Assembly (NCBI GenBank): GCA_947164985.1
Contig: CAMUYI010000007.1
Span: 1 to 64,000, forward strand
Length of the DNA: 64,000 nucleotides
Reading direction: 5' to 3'
From: an uncultured Bacteroidales bacterium
Lineage (GTDB): Bacteria; Bacteroidota; Bacteroidia; Bacteroidales; Paludibacteraceae
Under the pieces are notes generated by a model, which had not been told where the DNA came from, did not search any database, and saw only the letters and a program-made list of their open reading frames with translations. Positions 17,030-27,058 of this stretch are shown here, in pieces; within the stretch, counting starts at the first letter, position 1; each line of letters starts with the position of its first letter. Made by a program: the position numbers and the translations under genes.

Positions 17030-19495
17030 ATGAATATTTCGTACAATTGGTTAAAGCGCTATATCGCACTGCAGGACGATGCAGAGACGGTAGCGAAGAT
17101 TCTTACTTCCATTGGTTTGGAAGTAGGTACGGTAGAGACAGTAGAGACGATTCGTGGCGGATTGAAAGGTCTGGTAGTGGGTGAAGTGCTGAGTTGTGAA
17201 GCCCATCCTAATTCTGACCATTTGCATGTGACCAAGGTGAATATCGGCGAGGGTGAACCGTTGCCTATCGTGTGCGGTGCGCCGAACGTAGCAGCCGGAC
17301 AGAAAGTGATTGTAGCAACGATCGGTACCGTGCTCTATGACGGCGACGAGAGTTTCACGATCAAGAAAGGCAAATTGCGCGGCGAGGAGAGTTGGGGTAT
17401 GATTTGCGCTGAGGATGAGATCGGTGTGGGTACCGACCATGCCGGTATCATCGTACTGCCGGCCGATACGCCGGTAGGTATGAAAGCTGCCGATTACTAC
17501 CACGTAGAGAACGACACGATCATCGAGGTGGATATCACGCCAAACCGTTCAGACGCCGCTTCGCACTACGGTGTCGCACGCGATCTGTACGCCTATTATG
17601 AGGCACACGGCCAGCATATCGCGTTGACCAAGCCGAGCGTAGAGGCCTTCAAGATCGACAGCCATGCGATGCCGGTTAAGGTATTCGTAGACGCGCCCGA
17701 TGCATGTCCGCGTTATACGGGTGTAAGCATCCAAGGCGTCACCATCAAGGAGTCCCCGGAATGGTTGAAGAACAGCCTGCTGGCTATAGGTCTGCGTCCG
17801 ATCAACAACGTAGTGGATGTGACGAACTTCGTGCTGCACGAGTGTGGTCAGGCTTTGCATGCCTTCGATGCCGATAAAATCAAGGGCCATGAGATCCATG
17901 TGCGTTATGCGGCGCAAGGTGAGAAATTCACGACCCTCGATGGCGTAGAGCGCGAGATGGACAGCCGTGACCTCATGATCGCCAATAAGGACGAAGCGAT
18001 GTGTATCGCCGGTGTCTTCGGTGGTCTGGAGAGCGGCGTGACCGAACACACGACGAATGTGTTCCTCGAGAGCGCTTATTTTGATCCCGTGACAATTCGT
18101 AAAACCAGCCGTCGTCATACTCTGCAAACCGATGCTTCATTCCGTTACGAACGTGGCTGCGATCCGAACAACACACCGTACGTTCTCAAACGCGCTGCCC
18201 TACTCATCCAGGAAGTAGCCGGAGGAGAGGTTGCCATGGAGGTGACGGATACCATAAACGGTGATTTCAAACCCTTTGACGTGACGATCGATATCAATCG
18301 TGTGAACGCGCTTATCGGTAAAGCGATTGGCGAGGATACCATCGAGACCATCCTCAAGGCGCTGGAGATTGAGATTCTGAGTAAAAACGGAGCTATCTGG
18401 CAACTCGCTGTACCGCGTTACCGCGTGGATGTACAGCGCGAGTGCGACGTAGTGGAAGATATCCTGCGTATCTATGGATACGATAATGTAGAGTTCCCGG
18501 AAAAACTGAATACGAGTCTGGCGTACGGCGTCAAACCCGATCCGGAGAAACTGCGTCGTAAGATCGCGGAACAATTGACCGCACAGGGCTTCAATGAGAT
18601 CCTCAATAACTCGCTGACCAAGATCTGTTATTACGAACCGCTGCAACAGATGCCGTTGGCTTCTTGCGTGAAGATCATGAACCCTTTGAGTCAGGATCTG
18701 GGCGTTATGCGTCAGACCTTGCTCTTCGGCGGTCTGGAGTCGATTGCACGCAATGCGAACCGTAAGAACAGCGACTTGAAGTTCTATGAGTTCGGCAACT
18801 GCTATCATTATAACGCAGCCGTACGGGAAGGTAACGATGAGAACCCGCTTCGTGCGTACTCCGAGGAGGCACACTTAGGTCTCTGGCTCACCGGTAATAA
18901 GACTGCACAGAGTTGGGTGCGTAAGGAAGAGAAGACCAGTTTCTACCAGCTTCATGCGTATGTGAATAATATCCTCACGCGCTTGGGCATTGATATCAAC
19001 ACGCTCATCCTGGAGCGTTTGGACAATGAACTGTTCGCTGACGGTCTCGTACTCAAAGCCGCTAACGGTAAGGCAACCGGTTTCATCGGTATCGTGAACC
19101 GCAAGGTACTCAAAGCGTTCGACATTGACCAAGAGGTATTCTATGCCGACCTGGAGTGGAATCAGATTCTCAAACTGAACAAGCAATACAAAGCGGTCAT
19201 CAATGATTTGCCCAAATATCCGGAAGTGAAACGTGACTTCGCGTTGCTCGTGGATAAGACGGTAGAGTTCGCAGACCTTGCACGTACTGCTTTTGCGGTA
19301 GAGAAGAAACTGCTCAAGCATGTATTCCTATTCGATGTTTATGAAGGAAAGAACCTCGAGGAAGGTAAGAAATCTTATGCCCTCTCGTTCATCCTCCAAG
19401 ATCCGGACAACACGCTGAAAGATACGCAGATCGAGGCGGTAATGAATAAACTGAAAGCCACTTTTGAAGAGAAATTCCATGCTACCCTCCGCTGA
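17030..19495 (+). CDS. pheT: Phenylalanyl-tRNA synthetase beta subunit
   Basis: Beta chain of the alpha2-beta2 enzyme that charges tRNA-Phe; 821 aa, normal length. The start [14 protein letters not shown] is typical. An in-frame TTG at 17000 is rejected because it lies in the -7 promoter box. Seen: tRNA-binding EMAP-like domain (about 40-155, with [12 protein letters not shown]), B3/B4 editing region with [19 protein letters not shown]5 domain, the motif-2-like core, and a C-terminal anticodon-binding domain. The alpha chain pheS is not adjacent. The 3' end overlaps prfC by 17 bases. Confidence 0.96.
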   Translation: MNISYNWLKRYIALQDDAETVAKILTSIGLEVGTVETVETIRGGLKGLVVGEVLSCEAHPNSDHLHVTKVNIGEGEPLPIVCGAPNVAAGQKVIVATIGTVLYDGDESFTIKKGKLRGEESWGMICAEDEIGVGTDHAGIIVLPADTPVGMKAADYYHVENDTIIEVDITPNRSDAASHYGVARDLYAYYEAHGQHIALTKPSVEAFKIDSHAMPVKVFVDAPDACPRYTGVSIQGVTIKESPEWLKNSLLAIGLRPINNVVDVTNFVLHECGQALHAFDADKIKGHEIHVRYAAQGEKFTTLDGVEREMDSRDLMIANKDEAMCIAGVFGGLESGVTEHTTNVFLESAYFDPVTIRKTSRRHTLQTDASFRYERGCDPNNTPYVLKRAALLIQEVAGGEVAMEVTDTINGDFKPFDVTIDINRVNALIGKAIGEDTIETILKALEIEILSKNGAIWQLAVPRYRVDVQRECDVVEDILRIYGYDNVEFPEKLNTSLAYGVKPDPEKLRRKIAEQLTAQGFNEILNNSLTKICYYEPLQQMPLASCVKIMNPLSQDLGVMRQTLLFGGLESIARNANRKNSDLKFYEFGNCYHYNAAVREGNDENPLRAYSEEAHLGLWLTGNKTAQSWVRKEEKTSFYQLHAYVNNILTRLGIDINTLILERLDNELFADGLVLKAANGKATGFIGIVNRKVLKAFDIDQEVFYADLEWNQILKLNKQYKAVINDLPKYPEVKRDFALLVDKTVEFADLARTAFAVEKKLLKHVFLFDVYEGKNLEEGKKSYALSFILQDPDNTLKDTQIEAVMNKLKATFEEKFHATLR

Positions 19496-20975
19496 TCAAA
19501 ACGAGATATTACGTCGCCGCACCTTTGCGATCATCTCGCACCCTGATGCCGGTAAGACGACGCTGACCGAGAAGTTATTGCTTTACGGCGGTGCGATCCA
19601 CGTAGCCGGTGCGGTTAAGAGTAACAAGATTCGCAAGACCGCTACCTCCGATTGGATGGAGATCGAGAAGCAACGTGGTATATCGGTAGCGACTTCCGTC
19701 ATGGGATTCGATTATTCGGGCTATCACATCAATATCCTTGATACCCCGGGACACCAAGACTTTGCGGAAGATACGTTCCGTACGCTTACGGCCGTAGATA
19801 GTGCGATCGTAGTTATCGACTCCGCCAAGGGTGTAGAGACACAGACGCGCCGCTTGATGGAGGTATGTCGAATGCGTAAGACGCCCGTCATGGTGTTCAT
19901 GAACAAGATGGACCGTGAGGGTAAAGATCCGTTCGATCTGATCGATGAAGCGGAGAAAGAACTCGGTATTCATTGCACGCCGGTAACATGGGCGAACGGA
20001 CAGGGTTTAAAATTCGAGTCCGTCTTTGCCATCAATAATCGCCCTGCCGAACTAAGCGAGAAGATACAGGAAGATATGGAGATCATTGATGAGGTGTATC
20101 CTACCTTCGACCGCGAGGCGTACCTGCGAGGCGACTTGGCGCCGGTGTTCTTCGGTTCGGCTTATAAGACGGTAGGTGTACAGGAGTTGTTGGACTTCCT
20201 GGTAACCAATGCCCCTTCCCCTCTCCCCGTGACAGCCGAAGAGCGCACGGTGGAACCCATGGAAGATAAGTTCACGGCGTTCTGCTTTAAGATCCATGCG
20301 AACATGGACCCGAACCACCGCAGTTGTATCGCCTTTTTTAAGATCTGTTCCGGTAAGTTCCTGCGCAACACCTATTACTACCATGTGCGTAAGGACCAGC
20401 AGATGCGTTTTGCGGCGCCTACCTGCTTCATGGCGCAGAAGAAAGAGACCGTCGATGAGGCCTTTGCCGGCGATGTAGTGGGTCTGCCCGATACGGGTAA
20501 CTTCAAGATCGGCGACACGCTCACGGCCGGAGAGCACTTGCATTTCAAGGGCCTACCCTCTTTCTCTCCGGAGATGTTCAAGTATATCGACAACGCCGAT
20601 CCCATGAAGCAGAAACAGCTCGAGAAAGGCGTTAACCAATTGATGGACGAAGGTGTAGCACAGCTGTTTATCAGCCAACTCAACGGCCGTAAGATCATCG
20701 GTACGGTAGGACAACTGCAGTTCGAAGTCATTCAATACCGCCTTGAACACGAGTACCAAGCCAAATGCAAATGGCAGACGCTGCCGATGTACAAGGCCTG
20801 CTGGATTGAGTCCGACGACGATGCCGAACTGGACACTTTCCTCAAACGCAAGGCGCAGTATATGGCGAAAGACAAGGAAGGTCGGGACGTCTTCATGGCC
20901 GATAGCGCCTACGTCCTCAACATGGCGCAACAAGATTATAAGCTTATCAAATTCCACTTTACCTCAGAGTTCTAA
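19479..20975 (+). CDS. prfC: Peptide chain release factor 3
   Basis: GTPase that removes RF1/RF2 from the ribosome after termination. 498 aa from ATG 19479 (a TTG at 19464 would add five residues not expected in the family). Seen: P-loop [12 protein letters not shown] (about 21-32), [26 protein letters not shown], and the RF3 C-terminal part. It overlaps the end of pheT. Confidence 0.95.
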   Translation: MLPSADQNEILRRRTFAIISHPDAGKTTLTEKLLLYGGAIHVAGAVKSNKIRKTATSDWMEIEKQRGISVATSVMGFDYSGYHINILDTPGHQDFAEDTFRTLTAVDSAIVVIDSAKGVETQTRRLMEVCRMRKTPVMVFMNKMDREGKDPFDLIDEAEKELGIHCTPVTWANGQGLKFESVFAINNRPAELSEKIQEDMEIIDEVYPTFDREAYLRGDLAPVFFGSAYKTVGVQELLDFLVTNAPSPLPVTAEERTVEPMEDKFTAFCFKIHANMDPNHRSCIAFFKICSGKFLRNTYYYHVRKDQQMRFAAPTCFMAQKKETVDEAFAGDVVGLPDTGNFKIGDTLTAGEHLHFKGLPSFSPEMFKYIDNADPMKQKQLEKGVNQLMDEGVAQLFISQLNGRKIIGTVGQLQFEVIQYRLEHEYQAKCKWQTLPMYKACWIESDDDAELDTFLKRKAQYMAKDKEGRDVFMADSAYVLNMAQQDYKLIKFHFTSEF

Positions 20976-20987
20976 AATTTAAATCAT

Positions 20988-22286
20988 ATGAAAAACAGAT
21001 CACTTCAGATTCGCCTCATTGTGATGAACTTCCTAGAGTTCGCCGTTTGGGGTGCGTACTTAACCTCTATGGGAACCTACCTGTTCAAGCAGGGTATGGG
21101 CCAGCATATCGGATGGTTCTATTCGATTCAAGGTGTAGTCAGCCTTTTCATGCCGGCTTTGATGGGTATCGTAGCAGACCGTTGGATTCAGGCACAAAAG
21201 ACTTTGAGTCTCTGTCATGCCTTAGCCGGTCTGTTCATGTGTGCCGCCGGTCTCTATGCCTATACGGCAGCAGACGTTGAGTTCGGTACGCTCTTTACGC
21301 TCTACACCTTCTCCGTAGCATTCTTCATGCCAACGATCGCGTTGACGAACTCGGTGGCGTTTAATGCGCTGGTAAAAGCCAATATGGACACGGTCAAAGA
21401 TTTCCCGCCGATTCGTGTATTCGGAACGGTAGGTTTCATCGCGACGATGTGGTGTATTGACCTGTTAGGCTTCCAATCGACACCTTGGCAATTCGTTGTC
21501 AGCGGCGGTCTGAGTCTGATCTTAGCGGCTTATTCGCTCACCCTTCCGGCCTGCGAGATCAAAGCGGCAGAAGGAAATGTGGATCTGGTTGAAGCACTCG
21601 GTCTGAAGGCCTTTAAGCTCTTCAAACAGAAAAAGATGGCGCTGTTCTTCATCTTCTCGATGATGCTCGGTATGTGTCTGCAAGTGACCAACTCGTACGC
21701 GAATCCGTTTATCACTTCGTTCGGCGCGATCGAGGAGTTTGCTAATACTTTCGGTGTACAGCACGCTAACATCCTCATCTCCATCTCGCAGATCTGCGAA
21801 GCACTCTGTATCCTCGCCATCCCATTCTTCCTCAAGAAATTCGGTATCAAGAATGTCATGCTGATGGCGATGTTCGCTTGGGTGTTCCGTTTCGGATTCT
21901 TCGGAGCCGGTAACCCTGGCTTCCCGGGCGTGATCCTATTCGTACTCAGTTGTATCGTGTATGGTTTCGCCTTCGATTTCTTCAATATCTCCGGTGCGCT
22001 GTACGTAGATCAGGAGACCGAACCCGCACAACGTTCGTCCGCGCAGGGTCTGTTTATGATGATGACCAACGGTTTGGGTGCTACTATCGGTACGCTCTCC
22101 GCTCAGGCGATCGTCAATAAACTGGTCATGGCGGAAAGCGTAACGGCACAAGGTCCGTTGGCTATCTGGGACGGCTGGAAAGAAGCATGGTATATCTTCG
22201 CCGGCTTTGCCCTCGTCGTGGCGGTTGCCTTCTGGATCTTCTTCCCGAAGACGCCGGTGAATAAGAATATCGAGGTAAAACACTGA
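20988..22286 (+). CDS. MFS nucleoside permease, NupG-like
   Basis: Inner-membrane transporter of the major facilitator superfamily, 432 aa, about 12 helices. It resembles the nucleoside:H+ symporter NupG/XapB: NFLEFAVWGAYLTSMG at the start, GIVADRW in the first cytoplasmic loop, PPIRVFGTVGFIA, and QGLFMMMTNGLGATIG. It probably takes up nucleosides; the exact range is not visible. It overlaps gldF by one stop/start pair. Confidence 0.85.
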   Translation: MKNRSLQIRLIVMNFLEFAVWGAYLTSMGTYLFKQGMGQHIGWFYSIQGVVSLFMPALMGIVADRWIQAQKTLSLCHALAGLFMCAAGLYAYTAADVEFGTLFTLYTFSVAFFMPTIALTNSVAFNALVKANMDTVKDFPPIRVFGTVGFIATMWCIDLLGFQSTPWQFVVSGGLSLILAAYSLTLPACEIKAAEGNVDLVEALGLKAFKLFKQKKMALFFIFSMMLGMCLQVTNSYANPFITSFGAIEEFANTFGVQHANILISISQICEALCILAIPFFLKKFGIKNVMLMAMFAWVFRFGFFGAGNPGFPGVILFVLSCIVYGFAFDFFNISGALYVDQETEPAQRSSAQGLFMMMTNGLGATIGTLSAQAIVNKLVMAESVTAQGPLAIWDGWKEAWYIFAGFALVVAVAFWIFFPKTPVNKNIEVKH

Positions 22287-22951
22287 TGTTCAAGAAAGAA
22301 CTTCGATATTATTTCTCTACGCCGATAGCGTATATCGTTATCGGTCTGTACCAATTAGCGATAAGTCTTTTCCTTTGGGTGATCCCGGGGCAATGGAATA
22401 TCATTGACTCGGGATATGCCCAAGTGGACGGGCTCTTCCAATTGAGTCCGTGGCTATTTATGCTGCTTTGCCCGGCTTTGACCATGCGGCTTTTGTCGGA
22501 AGAGCGGCAAAGCGGTATATGGGATCTTATTCGTACGAAACCTGTCTCGCTCAGCCAAATCATGCTGGGTAAGTATTTTGCGGCATGGATACTGGTGTTG
22601 ATCGGTCTGCTGCCATGCTTCGTGCACTATTTCGTGGTAGCCTATATGGCGGAACCCATGGGAAATCTCGATAGCGGTGCGTTTATGGGTTCGTTCTTAG
22701 GCCTGATCCTGCTGTCCGGTACGTTCATGGCGATAGGTCTGCTTTGTGCTACCTTCAGCAAAAGTCAGATCGTCTGCTTCATCAGCGGAGCACTCGTTTG
22801 TTTTGTGCTCTATTGGATCCTTCTGCAAGACCACTACTCCGCCCTTTCCCGCGGCGTGATCGACCTGCGCGACGTAGCGATCTTCCTTTCCGTCGCTGTC
22901 ATTGCTATCGTAGCATCAATCTTCACGATAGATCGCCTCACAAAGAAATAA
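22286..22951 (+). CDS. gldF: ABC transporter permease, GldF-like
   Basis: Membrane part of an ABC transporter, 221 aa with about six helices. Features shared with gliding-motility protein GldF: start MFKKELRYYFSTPIAYIVIG, then NIIDSGYAQVDGLFQLSPW and LLSEERQSGIWDLIRTKPVS. In gliding Bacteroidetes GldF works with GldG and ATPase GldA; neither is next to it here. Many non-gliding Bacteroidales keep it with unknown function. It ends in a heptamer array that leads to the next start codon. Confidence 0.82.
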   Translation: MFKKELRYYFSTPIAYIVIGLYQLAISLFLWVIPGQWNIIDSGYAQVDGLFQLSPWLFMLLCPALTMRLLSEERQSGIWDLIRTKPVSLSQIMLGKYFAAWILVLIGLLPCFVHYFVVAYMAEPMGNLDSGAFMGSFLGLILLSGTFMAIGLLCATFSKSQIVCFISGALVCFVLYWILLQDHYSALSRGVIDLRDVAIFLSVAVIAIVASIFTIDRLTKK

Positions 22952-22969
22952 TTTTTAATTTTTAATTAA
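22949..22969. repeat. Heptamer array (TAATTTT type) between gldF and the phosphoesterase gene
   Basis: Units TAATTTT, TAATTTT, TAATTAA. The first TAA is the gldF stop codon and the array ends one base before the next ATG. Confidence 0.85.
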
Positions 22970-22970
22970 A

Positions 22971-23492
22971 ATGACAAGGATTGGCATCTTATCGGATACG
23001 CATGGCTTATTGGACAAACGGATCTTTGAGCATTTCAAAGATGTTGATGAGATCTGGCATGCCGGCGATATCGGTAGCGATATGGTGTTGCAGCGTCTGC
23101 GGGAATTCAAACCCACGCGTGCGGTATATGGCAACATGGATAGCGGCGATGTACGCTACTCATTGGATGAGTTCTATCGTTTTCGGGTGGAAGATGTCAA
23201 TGTCCTCATGACCCATATCGGCGGCTATCCGGGTCATTACAATCCATGGCTCATTCCGATGTTCCGCAAAGCACTGGAGAACTACGACGATCCGAACCAT
23301 CGTATCGACCTTTTTGTCTGCGGTCACAGCCACATCTTAAAGGTGCAATATGACTCCCAGTTTAAGTTCCTCACCATGAATCCCGGTGCAGCCGGTAAGC
23401 AAGGATGGCAACCATGCCAAACACTTTTGCGATTTACGATTGAGGGACCTAAAATTGACAATTTGGAAGTAATTGAGCTCGAAAGGCACTAA
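22971..23492 (+). CDS. YfcE/MJ0936-type metallophosphoesterase
   Basis: Small cytoplasmic metal-dependent phosphodiesterase, 173 aa. The five calcineurin-like motifs are present: SDTHG (about 8-12), HAGDIGS, YGNMD, MTHIGGYPG and CGHSH. The family hydrolyses model phosphodiesters; the cellular substrate is unknown. It is the last gene of the pheT-started run. Confidence 0.92.
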   Translation: MTRIGILSDTHGLLDKRIFEHFKDVDEIWHAGDIGSDMVLQRLREFKPTRAVYGNMDSGDVRYSLDEFYRFRVEDVNVLMTHIGGYPGHYNPWLIPMFRKALENYDDPNHRIDLFVCGHSHILKVQYDSQFKFLTMNPGAAGKQGWQPCQTLLRFTIEGPKIDNLEVIELERH

Positions 23493-23528
23493 AAAATGCA
23501 CAATATGTTATAAAACATATAAAAAAAT

Positions 23529-23560
23529 TTGGTCATATGGAAAAAAAGCAGTACCTTTGC
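23529..23560 (+). promoter_or_regulatory. Promoter with no gene behind it
   Basis: TTGGTCATATG, A tract, GTACCTTTGC in the exact 32-base frame (G in place of C at position 4). Downstream there is only a 125-base gap with a start-stop (ATG TAA) and no usable frame, then a hairpin, then a gene on the other strand. Confidence 0.75.
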
Positions 23561-23565
23561 AGCGG

Positions 23566-23690
23566 ATTTGAAAATGTAAAGTACACTTTGCAAAATCATA
23601 CAGAATTGACCAATCTTTTTTGTACCTTAAATAACAGACTAATACCTTAGAAAAGCAGACGTCGTGATGACGCCTGTTTTCATTTTTTCA
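23566..23690 (+). ncRNA. Candidate small RNA
   Basis: The interval is bounded by a well-formed promoter and a terminator-like hairpin with a T-rich tail, and holds no open frame longer than a few codons. This is the pattern of a short regulatory RNA of about 120 bases. Alternatively the promoter is a relic of a lost gene. No match to a known RNA family is recognised. Confidence 0.4.
23657..23688. terminator. Bidirectional terminator-like hairpin
   Basis: CAGACGTC-gtgat-GACGCCTG, seven pairs and one A-C mismatch, followed by TTTTCATTTTTT on the plus strand and by TTTTC on the minus strand. It lies between the candidate small RNA and the converging gene that ends at 23688. Confidence 0.7.
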
Positions 23691-24356
23691 CTTACCCTTC
23701 TTTATTTCCTCTGCGTACATCTCTTCCGCCACTCGCTTTAAATTATTCATGTAGCGGTTCACTCGCCATTCAACCGAATTGCGGTAGGTTTTCATATTGA
23801 TGAAGAGATTGAAGAACCAGCCGTATTTGATATTGATATCCATTAAAAAGGCAGAATGAGTGGTATCAATCGGAATAATATAAATATTCCCCCATCCATG
23901 CTCAATCAGCTTGCCAGAATACGTAACATCGATATTAAAATGCCGGTTAAACCCGGGGACATTATTGATCTTCAACGAATCGACACATAAGCCGGGATTA
24001 TATACTATCGGCCTCTTCTCATCAATCACATCGCCTTCAAACTTGATATCTTTGATGCGTGTAAAACCGGGGACGATGATATCCGTAGTGATACGCCCGT
24101 AGTTTTCCTCCGGGATATAGACCGTTTCCTTATATTCCAACAGGAATGTATTCTTCTCCTGGTCATCCTGTGTACCGGTACCATACAAAGCCCAATCAAA
24201 CAGTGCATCAGGACTAGTTTGGAAATCATGAATAAAACGGACAAAAATACTATCCGACACTTCTGCCGGCGCATCTACAGGAACCCCGACAACCGTCGAG
24301 TAAGCTTTATTCGCATAGATCGAAGTGACCAAACAAATACACCAAAGTAGATTCAT
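23688..24356 (-). CDS. Exported protein of unknown function, possibly SRPBCC-like
   Basis: 222 aa from the ATG at 24356, which overlaps the stop of the upstream gene (4 bases); an upstream in-frame start would add 24 residues and is less likely. An N-terminal hydrophobic stretch (MNLLWCICLVTSIYA) looks like a signal peptide. The body alternates beta-strand-like segments and ends with a long helix (NSVEWRVNRYMNNLKRVAEEMYAEE), as in START/SRPBCC-type lipid-binding domains; this is only a resemblance. I do not recognise the family. Confidence 0.7.
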   Translation of the reverse strand: MNLLWCICLVTSIYANKAYSTVVGVPVDAPAEVSDSIFVRFIHDFQTSPDALFDWALYGTGTQDDQEKNTFLLEYKETVYIPEENYGRITTDIIVPGFTRIKDIKFEGDVIDEKRPIVYNPGLCVDSLKINNVPGFNRHFNIDVTYSGKLIEHGWGNIYIIPIDTTHSAFLMDINIKYGWFFNLFINMKTYRNSVEWRVNRYMNNLKRVAEEMYAEEIKKGK

Positions 24357-24892
24357 ATCTGTACGTGAAAAATAGTAACTACTAACAAGGTGGCCGACAA
24401 GGAATAGAAGGCAGACATTTCCAGCCAAAATAGCGGACTGGATTTCAGCGTTTTAGTATACATTCCTGCCAACAGGAAACCCGACATGATGGTCAAACCG
24501 AACCAAGCAATGCGCCATCCTACTGCATTGAGCCACAAGATAATTCCCAGACATGCAATCCAAGCTACGGCGTAATGGAAACGGATAAGCCCCTTGCTTC
24601 TCTTGTAATCAAAAGAAGCCGCTACCAGCATCATACATATGCAGGTAATGATCGGAACGGCAATGAACATTCTTCCCCACTCCGACGCATGACAAGTCAT
24701 ATAAATCCATACCGATCCGCCCGTCAAACAAAGGAAAACATTGACCATCGGGAAGAAATAACGCAATTTCGGCTCGAACTCATAGTACGTAATAGACAGA
24801 TTATTGGGTACACCCAATTTCTTTCTTGTCGTAATATAGAATGCCGTGACTGCTACGACATCTGCCGCTAATAAAAGAATAGTAAGTAACAT
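24353..24892 (-). CDS. Integral membrane protein of unknown function
   Basis: 179 aa with about six hydrophobic helices from the N-terminus (MLLTILLLAADVVAVTAFY) to the C-terminus, with few charged residues between helices 1 and 2. No motif is recognised. It overlaps the following exported protein by 4 bases, so the two are probably made together and may act together. It lies 18 bases behind the M3 peptidase gene. Confidence 0.7.
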   Translation of the reverse strand: MLLTILLLAADVVAVTAFYITTRKKLGVPNNLSITYYEFEPKLRYFFPMVNVFLCLTGGSVWIYMTCHASEWGRMFIAVPIITCICMMLVAASFDYKRSKGLIRFHYAVAWIACLGIILWLNAVGWRIAWFGLTIMSGFLLAGMYTKTLKSSPLFWLEMSAFYSLSATLLVVTIFHVQI

Positions 24893-24910
24893 AAGATTTT
24901 TTGCTATTTT

Positions 24911-27058
24911 TTATTTCACTTGTTTCACTTTGATGCCGTCACGCTCTAACAAGGCGTTAACGGTCGGTTCGCCGCCACGGAAACGAATATACAGATCCAT
25001 TGCACGCTCTGTACCGCCCTTCTCCAGGATATTCTCGCGGAAACGCTTAGCGGCTTTCTTATCGAAGATCGAACCGTTCTTGGCTTTCGCCTCTTTGAAT
25101 ACCGCAAAAGCATCAGCGTCTAACAACTCCGACCATTTATAACTGTAATAACCTGCTGCATAGCCTCCGGAGAAGATATGCGTGAACGCACAGCACATCT
25201 GCGTACCCGGTACGGTCGGCAGTACCTTCACCTGCTCCATCGCCGCGTCGCTGAAACGCGTTACGGACTCTACCGTGCCGATTGCCTCATTCACCACAAA
25301 CGGCGTCTCCAGCGTGTGCCAAGCCATATCGAGATAACCGAAACTCAACTGACGTGCGCAAGCGTACGCAGCCATATAGGTCTGGCTCGCGTGCATCTTA
25401 TCCAGCAATTCCTGCGGCAAACTCTCACCCGTCTTGTAATGTTTAGCGAACGTATCGAGGAATTCTTTCTCGTCAATGAAATTCTCATTGAACTGTGAGG
25501 GCAACTCCACGAAGTCACGCGGAACATTCGTACCACTCTGCGCAGCGTATTGGCAGCGGGTCAACATACCGTGCAGGCCATGACCGAACTCATGAAGGAA
25601 AGTACGCACCTCGTCATAGGTGAACAACGCCGGTTTCTCGGCCGTCGGACGCGTGAAATTCATGACGTTCACAATATGCGGACGATGATCTTTCTTGCCC
25701 TCACGGTACTGCGGCTGGAAATCATTCATCCATGCACCGCCGCGCTTTCCATCTCGCGGATGGAAATCGGCATAATATACAGCGAGGAACTTGCCCTTCT
25801 CGTCAAACACCTCGTAAGCGGTAACTTCGGGATGATATACCTGAATATTCTTGTTCTCTTTGAACTTGATACCATACAGTTTCTCAGCCAAACCAAAGAC
25901 ACCCTTCTTCACGCTCTCCAGTTCGAAGTAAGGACGCAGATCATCGTCCGAAATAGCGAATTTCTCTTTCTTGAGTTTCTTGCTATAATAACTGAAATCC
26001 CAAGGTTGCAGATGAGCGGCATAGAATCCGTTCGCATGAGCGTAGTTCTCCAACTCCTCTACCTCTGCAAGCGCAGACGGCATATAGGCGTCACGCAGTT
26101 GATCCAGCAACTTATACACGTTCTCCGGCGTCTCTGCCATGGTTTTATATAGCGATTTCTCCGCATAGGTCTTCTTGCCGAACAAGTTTGCCAAAGCCAG
26201 ACGCGTATTGACGATCTCTACGATGATACCGGTGTTGTCGAACTCACCGCCTACGCATTTGGATGCATTGGCCATGTAGAGTTCACGACGGATATCGCGG
26301 TTATCCAGATCTTGCATCACAGGGATTGTGGTCGTCGGCTTGAGGTTAAGCAACCAGCCTTCGAGTCCCTTCTTCTCGGCATTGCTACGCAGTACCGCCT
26401 TCGTATCGTCGTTCAGACCCGCCAAGAGTGCCTCATCGTTGATCTGCATCGTCCAAGCATTGGTAGCCTTGAGCACGTTCTGACCGTATTGGAGCGTCAG
26501 TTGACTCAACTTAGCCGACAATTGACGGTAAACCTCTTTGTCCTCCGGACTCAGGTTCGCTCCGTTATTGGCAAAACTCTCATAGATATCCTCAAGCAAC
26601 TTACGTTGTGCCTTGTCCAATTTGAGTTTGTCGCGCTGCTCATACACAGCTTTGATACGGGCAAAAAGACCCTCGTTCAAACGGATCGTAGAACTGTATT
26701 CCGACATCTTCGGACTCAACTCCATCTCGATCTGCTGCAGGGTATCGTTGGTCTCCGAATTGGTCAGGTTATAGAAACAACCTGCCACAATCGTCAACAT
26801 CTCACCCGATTGCTCATAGGCCTCGATGGTGTTGGCAAAAGTAGGTGCCGCGGGATTATTGACGATATCATCGATATCCTTCATACCCTGTTTCATTGCC
26901 TCTTCAAATGCCGGCATATAGTGCTCCGCATGAATCTCATTGAACGGATACGTACCGTGCGGTGTCTTCCAGTTCTTGTAGTCAAAGAACGGATTCGTAG
27001 CAGCCGTTGCTGCCAATACTGTACTTGCAAGTACCATAGTAAAAATCGCTTTTTTCAT
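24911..27058 (-). CDS. dcp: M3-family metallopeptidase, peptidyl-dipeptidase Dcp-like
   Basis: Zinc peptidase of the thimet oligopeptidase/Dcp family, 715 aa. Seen: zinc motif HEFGH at about residues 489-493 (LHEFGHGLHGM), the following downstream Glu in the FVELPSQFNENF region, and the C-terminal SGGYAAGYYSYKWSE typical of Dcp. An N-terminal signal peptide (MKKAIFTMVLASTVLAATAA) predicts export to the periplasm, unlike cytoplasmic enterobacterial Dcp. Expected role: cleaving dipeptides from the C-terminus of short peptides. Confidence 0.93.
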   Translation of the reverse strand: MKKAIFTMVLASTVLAATAATNPFFDYKNWKTPHGTYPFNEIHAEHYMPAFEEAMKQGMKDIDDIVNNPAAPTFANTIEAYEQSGEMLTIVAGCFYNLTNSETNDTLQQIEMELSPKMSEYSSTIRLNEGLFARIKAVYEQRDKLKLDKAQRKLLEDIYESFANNGANLSPEDKEVYRQLSAKLSQLTLQYGQNVLKATNAWTMQINDEALLAGLNDDTKAVLRSNAEKKGLEGWLLNLKPTTTIPVMQDLDNRDIRRELYMANASKCVGGEFDNTGIIVEIVNTRLALANLFGKKTYAEKSLYKTMAETPENVYKLLDQLRDAYMPSALAEVEELENYAHANGFYAAHLQPWDFSYYSKKLKKEKFAISDDDLRPYFELESVKKGVFGLAEKLYGIKFKENKNIQVYHPEVTAYEVFDEKGKFLAVYYADFHPRDGKRGGAWMNDFQPQYREGKKDHRPHIVNVMNFTRPTAEKPALFTYDEVRTFLHEFGHGLHGMLTRCQYAAQSGTNVPRDFVELPSQFNENFIDEKEFLDTFAKHYKTGESLPQELLDKMHASQTYMAAYACARQLSFGYLDMAWHTLETPFVVNEAIGTVESVTRFSDAAMEQVKVLPTVPGTQMCCAFTHIFSGGYAAGYYSYKWSELLDADAFAVFKEAKAKNGSIFDKKAAKRFRENILEKGGTERAMDLYIRFRGGEPTVNALLERDGIKVKQVK

